This document shows, piece after piece, positions 57,556-64,000 of a stretch of 64,000 nucleotides of DNA. The first letter of the stretch is position 1. Each line of letters begins with the position of its first letter. Source of the DNA: Hymenobacter monticola (GTDB lineage Bacteria > Bacteroidota > Bacteroidia > Cytophagales > Hymenobacteraceae). Both the position numbers and the translations under genes were made by a program. The notes under the pieces were generated by a model. That model worked only from the letters and a program-made list of their open reading frames with translations. It was not told where the DNA came from and did no database searches. Location of the stretch: positions 806,001 through 870,000 of the forward strand of contig NZ_CP094534.1 of NCBI RefSeq assembly GCF_022811645.1, in the 5' to 3' direction.

Positions 57556-59122
57556 CGATATTGACAAGGCCTTTCAACGGCTCAACCCGCCGGAGCCGGA
57601 GCCTGCGCCCTTCCCGCTGGATGCCTGGCTGCGCCTGGAGACGCAGCTGGACAAAGAGGTGGTGGCGCGCACCGTGCGCCGGAAAATGTGGCGGCTTTTT
57701 GCGATTGAGGTACTGGTTGTGGCACTGGTCGGCTTGGGCTGGGTGCTGTGGAAACCGGCGAAATCGGCTGCTTCTGCGACCTCCCCGGTATTGGTTTCCG
57801 GCGCAACTCGCTCCCAAAATCAGCAGCTTTCGGTTGCCACTACGGCCCGGCCCAAGGCATTGGCGCAGCCGGGCGCCACCGCAGGCGCATCAGGTATTTC
57901 AACTGCTGAACCCATTGCCGCTAACGAAGCTGGTGCTTCGGCTGCTACTGCACAATCTGAATCGACTCTGGCACCCGCACGGGCTGCTACTCCCGGCAGC
58001 CAACACCTGTCGCCAGCACATGCCAGACATTCGCTGGCCGTGTTAGGAGCAACACCCCAGCTTCATTCAACTCCTGAGCGCCGCAGGGTGGAAACGCGAA
58101 CCAGCCCTGTGCCTTTGGTGGGCGCCTTGGCTTCTGCCGACCTGCGCAAGGGCAACCGGCTCGCAGAAAAGCCGGAGCAGCGTACTCGTCGGAGCAAGGT
58201 TTCGGCTGGGTCTAAGCAGTTGAGACCTTGGGCTACCACAGTAGCAGCTGCTTCTGATGACCAGGATAATGCCTTGGCTGCTAACAGTCGCACTCGCCAT
58301 AAGGCTCAGCTGAAGCAACAGGGCGACCGCCTTGCAGCGCTCGAGGCAGCCACCTTGGCAGCTACTGCACCCACAGATGCACCGGCGGGCACCAATGAAA
58401 GCGTCCCGGCCGCTGCGGACAATGCCGAATTGACGGCCAGGCCGGTGCCCCTGGCCTCTTCCACCTCGGCGCTGCCCACTCCGCTGGCATTGGTGGCAAC
58501 AGTCGAAACCAAGCCTGCGGCTGTGGAGACGGAACCGCGCTTTTTCATTGGCCTGGTGGGTGCGCCCGACGTAAGCACCGTGAAGTTTGTCGGCGTAGAA
58601 AAACCGCTGCTCAATCTGGGGCTGACCCTGGAATACCGCTTCACCAACCGGCTGCGCGTGAGCACCGGCTTGCTGCGTGCCAACAAGGAGTACTACGCCC
58701 GCCGCGAAGACTATGACTGGACGAACTATCCCCGGGCCCAGACCCGCAGCTTCTCCTGGGTAGAAGGCAAGTGTACCGTGCTCGACGTGCCCCTGAACCT
58801 GCGCTACGATGCCGTGGTACGGAATAACGCCCGCTGGTTCGGCTCGGCCGGCCTGTCGTCCTTCTTCATGCACCGCGAAAACTACAGCTACGACTACCTG
58901 GAAGGCGGCGACTACAAGCTGTGGGAACTGCCGGGGCTGGTCAACGCCAACCAGCACCTGTTCAGCGTCCTCAACCTGTCGGCTGGCTACGAGCGCAGCC
59001 TGGGCCGCCACTGGCGCCTGCAGGCCGAGCCTTACTTCAAGCTGCCGCTGGGCGGTGTGGGTGCCGGCAAAGTGAAACTTACCAGCGCCGGCGTTTTTCT
59101 GGGCGTGAAATATGGGTTTTAA
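57542..59122 (+). CDS. Anti-sigma-like inner-membrane protein fused to an outer-membrane beta-barrel-like domain
   Basis: 526 aa from ATG 57542, overlapping the sigma gene. Residues 1-50 are cytoplasmic and acidic/amphipathic (MWSDNDIDKAFQRL...), fit to hold the sigma factor; one membrane helix at about 51-70; a 260-residue Ala/Pro/Thr/Ser-rich, periplasm-spanning linker; then about residues 335-526 with the alternating aromatic pattern of an outer-membrane beta-barrel (RFFIGLVGAPDVSTV, LGLTLEYRFTNRLRVSTGLL, LSAGYERSLGRHWRLQAEPYFKLPLG) ending in Phe. If right, it ties the outer membrane directly to a sigma factor. Confidence 0.8.
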   Translation: MWSDNDIDKAFQRLNPPEPEPAPFPLDAWLRLETQLDKEVVARTVRRKMWRLFAIEVLVVALVGLGWVLWKPAKSAASATSPVLVSGATRSQNQQLSVATTARPKALAQPGATAGASGISTAEPIAANEAGASAATAQSESTLAPARAATPGSQHLSPAHARHSLAVLGATPQLHSTPERRRVETRTSPVPLVGALASADLRKGNRLAEKPEQRTRRSKVSAGSKQLRPWATTVAAASDDQDNALAANSRTRHKAQLKQQGDRLAALEAATLAATAPTDAPAGTNESVPAAADNAELTARPVPLASSTSALPTPLALVATVETKPAAVETEPRFFIGLVGAPDVSTVKFVGVEKPLLNLGLTLEYRFTNRLRVSTGLLRANKEYYARREDYDWTNYPRAQTRSFSWVEGKCTVLDVPLNLRYDAVVRNNARWFGSAGLSSFFMHRENYSYDYLEGGDYKLWELPGLVNANQHLFSVLNLSAGYERSLGRHWRLQAEPYFKLPLGGVGAGKVKLTSAGVFLGVKYGF

Positions 59123-59208
59123 GCGCGTGAGGGCCCCCAACGTGTCGTAGCTTTCGGGTTTCTGCCGCCAAGCGGCGTTTCTTTTCCTTCTTTTTGATGC
59201 CATTCGGT

Positions 59209-59610
59209 ATGTCCGTCCACTACTCCTTTTCTGCCCAAGTGCGGCTCGCGTTAGCGGGCGTTTCACTCCTGGCGCTGGGCCTCGCGGCCGGGTGCACCTA
59301 CTCGCACGGCGACCCCGCGCCGGCTTGCGACGTGCCCAGCGAAAACGTGACCTACAGCGCCGTCATCTCGCCCATTTTCGATGCGCACTGCCGCGAGTGC
59401 CACAGCACCGCCGACTATTCGACCAAGGGCGGCGGCAACAACTTCGGCGACTACGCGGCCATCAACCGCTATTTCTCGCCCGCCAAAATCATCGGCAGCA
59501 TCCGGCACGCCCCCAACGCCGACCCCATGCCGCAGAACCGCGAAAAGCTTTCGGAATGCGACATCCAGCGCATTGAAAAATGGATAGCGGCCGGCAAGCC
59601 CAACAACTAA
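59209..59610 (+). CDS. Cytochrome c-type lipoprotein (c-type haem, CXXCH)
   Basis: 133 aa from ATG 59209 (ATG 59197 four codons earlier is possible). Lipobox LAAGC places it on a membrane. The mature part has one haem attachment motif, CRECH, within VISPIFDAHCRECHSTADY, and a distal Met (DPMPQN) as a possible sixth ligand. Short cytochromes of this layout carry electrons in periplasmic oxidation. It leads a series with YceI and DUF5777 genes, which often go together in Bacteroidota. Confidence 0.9.
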   Translation: MSVHYSFSAQVRLALAGVSLLALGLAAGCTYSHGDPAPACDVPSENVTYSAVISPIFDAHCRECHSTADYSTKGGGNNFGDYAAINRYFSPAKIIGSIRHAPNADPMPQNREKLSECDIQRIEKWIAAGKPNN

Positions 59611-59703
59611 CTAATCCGGGGTTGAAATCAAGAGTAAGCAGCAGGAATTACGAACAGTAACAGTCTTGCTAGCTGCCACTTCACTCCGAATACTTTCTTC
59701 GCT

Positions 59704-60297
59704 ATGAAACGCCCTTTCTTTCTGCTGCTTGCGTTTTTCTCGCTCACGGCCCTGAGCCACGCCCACGCGCAAGGCAAGTTCATGACCAAGACGGGGCGGG
59801 TGTCGTTTTTTTCGGCCAGTCCCATCGAGGACATTGAAGCCCAGAACCAGCAGGTTGCCGCCGTTCTCGATTTTGCGGGCGGCCAGCTGGCTTTTTCGGT
59901 TCCCATCAAAGCCTTCGTATTCAAGCGCACGCTCATGCAGGAGCACTTCAATGAGAACTACATGGAATCGGATAAATTTCCGAAAGCCACCTTTTCAGGC
60001 CGCTTCGTGAGCTTTGATGCTGCCGCGCTGGCCACCGCGGGGCCACACAACGTGCAGGTGGAGGGCGACCTGACCCTGCACGGCGTGACGCACCGCGTGC
60101 AGGTGCCCGCCAGCGTGGAGCTGAAAAGTGGCCAGGTGCTGGCAGCGGCTACGTTTCCGGTGGCAACGGCCGACTACAACATTGAAATTCCGCTGCTTGT
60201 GCGCAACAACATCGCCAAAATCGTGACCGTGCGCGTGGCCCTCACCTGCGCCCCCGTGAGTGGCGGCGCCGTGGGCGCTGCTACGCCGGCCCACTAA
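59704..60297 (+). CDS. YceI-family periplasmic lipid-binding protein
   Basis: 197 aa with a signal peptide (ends SHAHA). One YceI lipocalin-like barrel, with KTGRVSFFSASPIEDIEAQN, FKRTLMQEHFNENYMESDKFPKATFSG and GDLTLHGVTHRVQVPA all conserved. YceI proteins bind isoprenoid quinones or amphiphiles. Between the cytochrome and the DUF5777 protein it suggests quinone or redox handling in the envelope; that is context only. Confidence 0.95.
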   Translation: MKRPFFLLLAFFSLTALSHAHAQGKFMTKTGRVSFFSASPIEDIEAQNQQVAAVLDFAGGQLAFSVPIKAFVFKRTLMQEHFNENYMESDKFPKATFSGRFVSFDAAALATAGPHNVQVEGDLTLHGVTHRVQVPASVELKSGQVLAAATFPVATADYNIEIPLLVRNNIAKIVTVRVALTCAPVSGGAVGAATPAH

Positions 60298-60327
60298 TTC
60301 AACTCTCCTGCCTATCCCCTTTTTTTT

Positions 60328-61248
60328 ATGCGCCGTCATTTTTACGCCAATTATTGCTTCCCGGGCCTGCTGCTGGCAGGCCTGCTCGCGCTGGCCACCC
60401 CCGCCCGCGCCCAAACCGACTTGCTGCGCGACCTCGAAAAGCAAACCACCGATTCGACCCAGCAGGAAACAGTGGCCGCTACGTTCAAGGGCACGCACAT
60501 CATCAACGCCCAATCGGTGGAGACACCGGGCCGCGGCACGCTGGCTTTTCTCATTCAGCACCGCTTCGGCACGCTCAACAGCGGCGCTTACGAATTTTTC
60601 GGCCTTGATAACGCCGAGCTGCGCCTCAGCTTCGAGTACGGACTGAGCGACCGGCTGGCCGTGGGCGTGGGGCGCAGCTCGCAGGAAAAAACCTTCGACG
60701 GCTTCCTGAAATACCGGGCCCTGCGCCAGAGCACCGGCGCGCACGCCATGCCGGTTTCGGTCACGCTGTTTGCGTCGTCGGCCATCACCACGCTCAAATT
60801 CAACCAGCTTGCCAACGTCGAAACGCGCAGCACCGCCTCGCGGCTCGACTACGCCTATCAGGTGCTCATCGCCCGCAAATTCAACTCCAACCTGTCGGTG
60901 CAGCTCATGCCCACGCTTATTCACCGCAACTACGTGGCGCTGGCCGGCATGCAAAACGACGTGTACGCCATCGGGGCCGGCCTGCGCCAGAAGCTGACCA
61001 AACGCGTGGCCTTCACCGCCGACTACTTTTACACGCTGCCCGGCTACGTGGCCGATAACTTCCACAATGCCCTCGGCCTGGGTGTCGACATCGAAACCGG
61101 CGGCCACGTCTTCCAGCTGCACGTTACCAATTCCAGAGGCATGATTGAAAAATTCTTCGTGCCCCAAACTGAAGGCAACTTCTTCAAAGGCGACATCTAC
61201 TTCGGCTTCACCGTGGCCCGCAATTTCACCATCAAGTCGCAGCTGTAA
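60328..61248 (+). CDS. DUF5777 family outer-membrane beta-barrel protein
   Basis: 306 aa: signal peptide (ends TPARA), then a barrel with alternating strands (GTLAFLIQHRFGTLNSGAYEFFGLDNAELRLSFEYGLSDRLAVGVGRS) and several further amphipathic strands to the end. The sequence matches the DUF5777 barrel type, which usually lies next to YceI and c-type cytochrome genes. Likely inserted in the outer membrane; what passes through it is unknown. Ends 30 nt before the terminator element. Confidence 0.9.
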   Translation: MRRHFYANYCFPGLLLAGLLALATPARAQTDLLRDLEKQTTDSTQQETVAATFKGTHIINAQSVETPGRGTLAFLIQHRFGTLNSGAYEFFGLDNAELRLSFEYGLSDRLAVGVGRSSQEKTFDGFLKYRALRQSTGAHAMPVSVTLFASSAITTLKFNQLANVETRSTASRLDYAYQVLIARKFNSNLSVQLMPTLIHRNYVALAGMQNDVYAIGAGLRQKLTKRVAFTADYFYTLPGYVADNFHNALGLGVDIETGGHVFQLHVTNSRGMIEKFFVPQTEGNFFKGDIYFGFTVARNFTIKSQL

Positions 61249-61261
61249 GGCACCCGTCTGT

Positions 61262-61427
61262 CATTGCGAGGCGTAGCCGAAGCAATCCGTCCTCTTAACG
61301 CGACAAGCGTCCTTTTGCAACTAAGTCAAGTAACTAAAAAGCCCCGGCACTGCGCAGTGCCGGGGCTTTCTGGTAAAAGGAAGTGTCTGGGTTTGACAGG
61401 ACGGATTGCTTCGCTACGCTCGCAATG
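61262..61427. repeat. Long inverted repeat around a terminator (GCGTAGCCGAAGCAATCC family)
   Basis: Arms 61262-61293 and 61398-61427 pair with few mismatches, enclosing the terminator below between convergent genes. Confidence 0.9.
61337..61369. terminator. Bidirectional terminator between DUF5777 and NifU genes
   Basis: Perfect palindrome AAAGCCCCGGCACTG/ CAGTGCCGGGGCTTT with A- and T-runs on both sides, usable by both converging genes. Confidence 0.95.
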
Positions 61428-61446
61428 GGGAACGACGCGCAACGAA

Positions 61447-62046
61447 TTACACCAGCACGCCTTCGGCCACTACGCTTTGCACTTCGGGCACCATGCGCTT
61501 GAGCAGATTTTCGATGCCCGACTTCAGCGTGACGGTGGCCGAGGGGCAGCCGGAGCACGAGCCTTGCAGGTTCACGGTCACGATGCCTTCGTGGTAGCTT
61601 TTGAAGGTGATGTTGCCACCATCCTGCTCCACGGCGGGGCGCACGTAGTTGTCGAGCAGGTCGATGACTTTCTGGGCAATCTGACCGTCCTGCTGGGTGG
61701 GGTCGCCGGCCGTGGCGGCCTGGGCGGCTTTCTGCTCAGCGGCGGGGTCCACGGTGAAGATGGGGCCACCGGCTTCCACGTAACCCTTCAGGAACTGGCG
61801 CAACTCGGGGATGAGCTGCGTCCAGCCCAGGTCAGGCTGCGTTTTGGTCACGGTCACGAAGTTCTGGGCGATGAAAATGCGGCCCACGTAATCAAAATTG
61901 AACAACTCCTGCGCCAGCGGCGAATTGGCGGCGGCTTCGAGGGTGGGATAATCCACGCTCACGCCATCGGCCAGCAGGTTCTGGTTGAGGACAAATTTCA
62001 TGCTCTCCGGGTTGGGAGAGGCTTCGGCATAAATGGAAACAGACAT
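61447..62046 (-). CDS. NifU-like Fe-S scaffold protein
   Basis: 199 aa. N-terminal half (1-90; IYAEASPNPESMKFVLNQNL) is the scaffold-adaptor Nfu_N domain and the C-terminal half (120-199) is the NifU domain with the cluster-binding CSGC in NLQGSCSGCPSATVTLKSGIENLL. It receives and delivers [4Fe-4S] clusters to target enzymes; ThiC and ThiH, encoded upstream in this window, are examples of enzymes needing such clusters. It has a TATCTTTG promoter element 49 bp before the start. Confidence 0.95.
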   Translation of the reverse strand: MSVSIYAEASPNPESMKFVLNQNLLADGVSVDYPTLEAAANSPLAQELFNFDYVGRIFIAQNFVTVTKTQPDLGWTQLIPELRQFLKGYVEAGGPIFTVDPAAEQKAAQAATAGDPTQQDGQIAQKVIDLLDNYVRPAVEQDGGNITFKSYHEGIVTVNLQGSCSGCPSATVTLKSGIENLLKRMVPEVQSVVAEGVLV

Positions 62047-62094
62047 GGCTGGGAGGCTTTAAATCAAGGAGAAAGCTTGACGCGCTTGCAACGG

Positions 62095-62102
62095 CAAAGA
62101 TA
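62095..62102 (-). promoter_or_regulatory. Promoter -7 element of the NifU-like gene
   Basis: TATCTTTG on the minus strand, exact TAnnTTTG. A second match, TACATTTG (62136-62129), lies further upstream. Confidence 0.6.
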
Positions 62103-62148
62103 CAACCGCAATGGGGCACGAGAGGTTGCAAATGTAGGTACATTGATT

Positions 62149-62230
62149 TGTAGCGTGGACGCTGCGAGTCCGCGCTTGGTCGAACGTCCTCCCCGCCCGT
62201 AATGCGCGGACTCGCCGAGTCCGCGCTACA
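62149..62230. repeat. Inverted repeat at the end of aroC (GCGTGGAC family)
   Basis: Arms 62149-62175 and 62204-62230 (27 nt), three to four mismatches, related to the perfect 8396-8477 element. It includes the aroC stop codon (62226-62228). Confidence 0.85.
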
Positions 62231-63305
62231 GCTTGTTCGCCCGTGCGCGCAGCAGCAAGTCGGCCAGCACCAGCTGCGTCATGGCTTCCACGATGGGCAC
62301 GGCGCGGGGCAGCACGCAGGCATCGTGCCGGCCACGGCCCACCAGCGTCACCGCTTCGCCCTGGTCGTTGATGGTTTGCTGGGGCTGCAACAGGGTGGCC
62401 ACGGGCTTGAAGGCTACCCGGAAATAAATGTCCTGCCCATTGCTGATGCCGCCCTGGCTGCCGCCGCTGTGGTTGGTGCGGGTGCGCACGGCACCGGTTT
62501 CGTCGGTGTAAAACTCGTCGTTGTGCACCGAGCCGGGCAGCTTGGTGCCCGCAAAGCCGGAGCCAAACTCAAACCCTTTCACCGCATTAATGCTCAGCAA
62601 AGCGTGGCCCAGCACGGCCGGCAGCTTGTCGAACACGGGCTCGCCCAGCCCGGCGGGCACGCGCCGGGCCACGCCCGTAATCACGCCGCCCACGGTGTCG
62701 CGCGCGGCCTGCGCTTCGCGGATGCGGGCTTCCATGCGGGCGGCTGTTTCGGGGTGCGGGCAGCGCACAGGGTTGCTGTCAATTAAGCTTAAATCCAGCT
62801 CCTGGTAGTCCAGCGGCACTTCTACCTCGCCCACGGCCGACACGTAGGCCACAATCTCAACCCCGAAATGCGCCAGCAGCTGCATGGCCACGGCACCGGC
62901 GGCCACACGAGCGGCGGTTTCGCGGGCCGAACTGCGGCCGCCGCCGCGGTAGTCGCGCCGGCCGTATTTCACGTCGTAAGTGTAGTCGGCGTGGCTGGCG
63001 CGGTAGGCGTGGGCAATGTGCGAGTAGTCGTCGGAACGTTGGTCGGCGTTGGGGATGAACAGGCTGATGGGCGTGCCGGTGGTGAGCCCCTCAAACAGGC
63101 CCGACTGAATGTGCACGGTGTCAGCTTCCTTGCGCGGCGTGGTGAGGTCGGACTGCCCCGGCCGGCGCCGGTCGAGCGCCGCCTGAATCCGGGCGGCATC
63201 GACGGCCACCCCGGCCGGGCAGCCATCAATGACAACGCCAATGCCCGCCCCGTGCGACTCGCCAAACGTGGTGATGCGAAAGAGGGAGCCGAAAGTATTG
63301 GACAT
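62226..63305 (-). CDS. aroC: Chorismate synthase
   Basis: 359 aa from ATG 63305. It converts EPSP to chorismate with reduced flavin, the last step of the shikimate pathway. Signatures: [22 protein letters not shown], the [19 protein letters not shown] loop, [24 protein letters not shown] and [13 protein letters not shown]. Complete. The stop codon comes from a palindrome arm, and the upstream spacer to batD is another palindrome. Confidence 0.97.
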   Translation of the reverse strand: MSNTFGSLFRITTFGESHGAGIGVVIDGCPAGVAVDAARIQAALDRRRPGQSDLTTPRKEADTVHIQSGLFEGLTTGTPISLFIPNADQRSDDYSHIAHAYRASHADYTYDVKYGRRDYRGGGRSSARETAARVAAGAVAMQLLAHFGVEIVAYVSAVGEVEVPLDYQELDLSLIDSNPVRCPHPETAARMEARIREAQAARDTVGGVITGVARRVPAGLGEPVFDKLPAVLGHALLSINAVKGFEFGSGFAGTKLPGSVHNDEFYTDETGAVRTRTNHSGGSQGGISNGQDIYFRVAFKPVATLLQPQQTINDQGEAVTLVGRGRHDACVLPRAVPIVEAMTQLVLADLLLRARANKL

Positions 63306-63308
63306 GGT

Positions 63309-63398
63309 TTTGGTGCTTGGTTGTTGGGGCCTAGTGTTTGGTTGCTGGCTCTCGTGCGGGAGAAACCAAGCACCAGGCACCAACAACCAAGCACCAAA
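63309..63398. repeat. Inverted repeat between batD and aroC (TTGGTGCTTGG type)
   Basis: Arms 63309-63348 and 63364-63398 pair over about 30 nt with an indel. It fills the whole spacer. Confidence 0.8.
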
Positions 63399-63399
63399 C

Positions 63400-64000
63400 T
63401 TACGCCCGCCGCCCGGCCCGCCACCAGCCGAAGCCCGCCAGCCCCGCCAGGCCGATGAGCAGCCAGTCGGCGTAGTGGCGCACGTCGCGGTACACGTCCA
63501 CCGACTGCAGGGTGTCGTCGGCATTGGCCAGGGCGGGGCCGTAGAAGGGGTCGTCCTCGGGCTTGGGCAAGGCCGTGGGAGTGGCTGCAACGCCCTCCAC
63601 ATTCGGGCGCAACTGGGGCCGCAGGGTGTCGTAGCGGGCCGTGGCGGGGTTGAACACCACCAGGCGGATGAGGCTGTCGAGCGGCAGCACACCGGGGCGC
63701 CGCGCCACCAGCCGGTAGCGAAACAGCTTGCGCCCGCCGCCCGGCGTGGGCTGTTCTTTCACTTCGGGGCCAAACACTTCCAGGCCCGGCCAAGCCGGCC
63801 ACGAGGGCGCCAGCACGGCCGCCAGGTTGCCGCTTCCTTCTACGCCAAAAATGTAGGTGAACGACTCGCCCACCCGAAACCGGGTGCGGCTGGCGGCTTC
63901 CCGCATTCGAAAATTGCCCACGGGCACGGCCCCGCGCTGGTCTGCCTCCGGCAGGGCCTGCACCTGCACCTGCGCGCCCGGCGCGTAGTAGGTTTTGTAG
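63400..64000 (-). CDS. batD: BatD-like oxygen-tolerance protein, C-terminal part (partial)
   Basis: The frame is open to the right edge, so at least 199 aa are visible and the 5' end lies outside. Content: periplasmic beta-sandwich ([51 protein letters not shown]), a linker, one membrane helix ([17 protein letters not shown]) and a short basic tail. This is the BatD (Bacteroides aerotolerance) layout. BatD works with BatA/B/C in an MoxR-associated periplasmic complex. The other bat genes would be expected beyond the window. Confidence 0.8.
   Translation of the reverse strand, partial: YKTYYAPGAQVQVQALPEADQRGAVPVGNFRMREAASRTRFRVGESFTYIFGVEGSGNLAAVLAPSWPAWPGLEVFGPEVKEQPTPGGGRKLFRYRLVARRPGVLPLDSLIRLVVFNPATARYDTLRPQLRPNVEGVAATPTALPKPEDDPFYGPALANADDTLQSVDVYRDVRHYADWLLIGLAGLAGFGWWRAGRRA

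Overview
The window looks like chromosome of a GC-rich, aerobic, Gram-negative Bacteroidota, most probably Hymenobacter or a close relative (Cytophagales). The support is: GC-rich codon use; promoters of the Bacteroidota type (TTG, about 20 bp, TAnnTTTG); almost no Shine-Dalgarno sequences; a single-chain SecDF; a type B L31 protein; propeller-type hybrid histidine kinases; PKD, CARDB and OmpA/PD40 secreted proteins; DUF5777 and BatD proteins. I saw no tRNA, rRNA, CRISPR array, prophage or complete insertion sequence.

Layout. 1-4864: end of a beta-glucan utilisation locus (tail of an unknown gene, two GH16 endo-glucanases, one GH3-CARDB beta-glucosidase). 5087-18261: signalling island with a membrane/HEAT/cyclic-nucleotide-binding protein facing a response-regulator adenylate cyclase, a single-domain response regulator and four tandem paralogous sensor kinases. 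18511-27072: an HD hydrolase, a ThiE-like protein, then a complete minus-strand thiamine operon (thiS-C-D-E-G-H-F) led by a TPP riboswitch. 27275-36001: TPR protein, PorE-like OmpA protein, giant hybrid kinase, LytTR regulator and PKD protein. 36002-42901: a helical protein of unknown function, then an accessory cassette with AT-rich flanks: a secreted protein of seven GGTGGWAGD repeats, a peptide-binding lipoprotein, two peptide-ABC permeases and a 67-aa ORF. 42905-64000: mainly housekeeping (sugar reductase, cyclophilin, hemC, holB, sugar nucleotidyltransferase-like protein, rpmE2, rdgB, udk, secDF, NifU-like, aroC, batD) plus an ECF sigma factor with an anti-sigma/beta-barrel fusion and a cytochrome c/YceI/DUF5777 cluster.

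Two things stand out. First, the GGTGGWAGD precursor directly upstream of an oligopeptide importer could be a secreted repeat-peptide system of a kind I do not know in Bacteroidota; its function is inference. Second, the spacers carry about two dozen long inverted repeats in several sequence families. They sit at gene ends and in five cases contain the stop codon of the neighbouring gene; one has entered the hybrid kinase gene in frame. They look like a dispersed population of palindromic elements, possibly also acting as terminators or mRNA ends.
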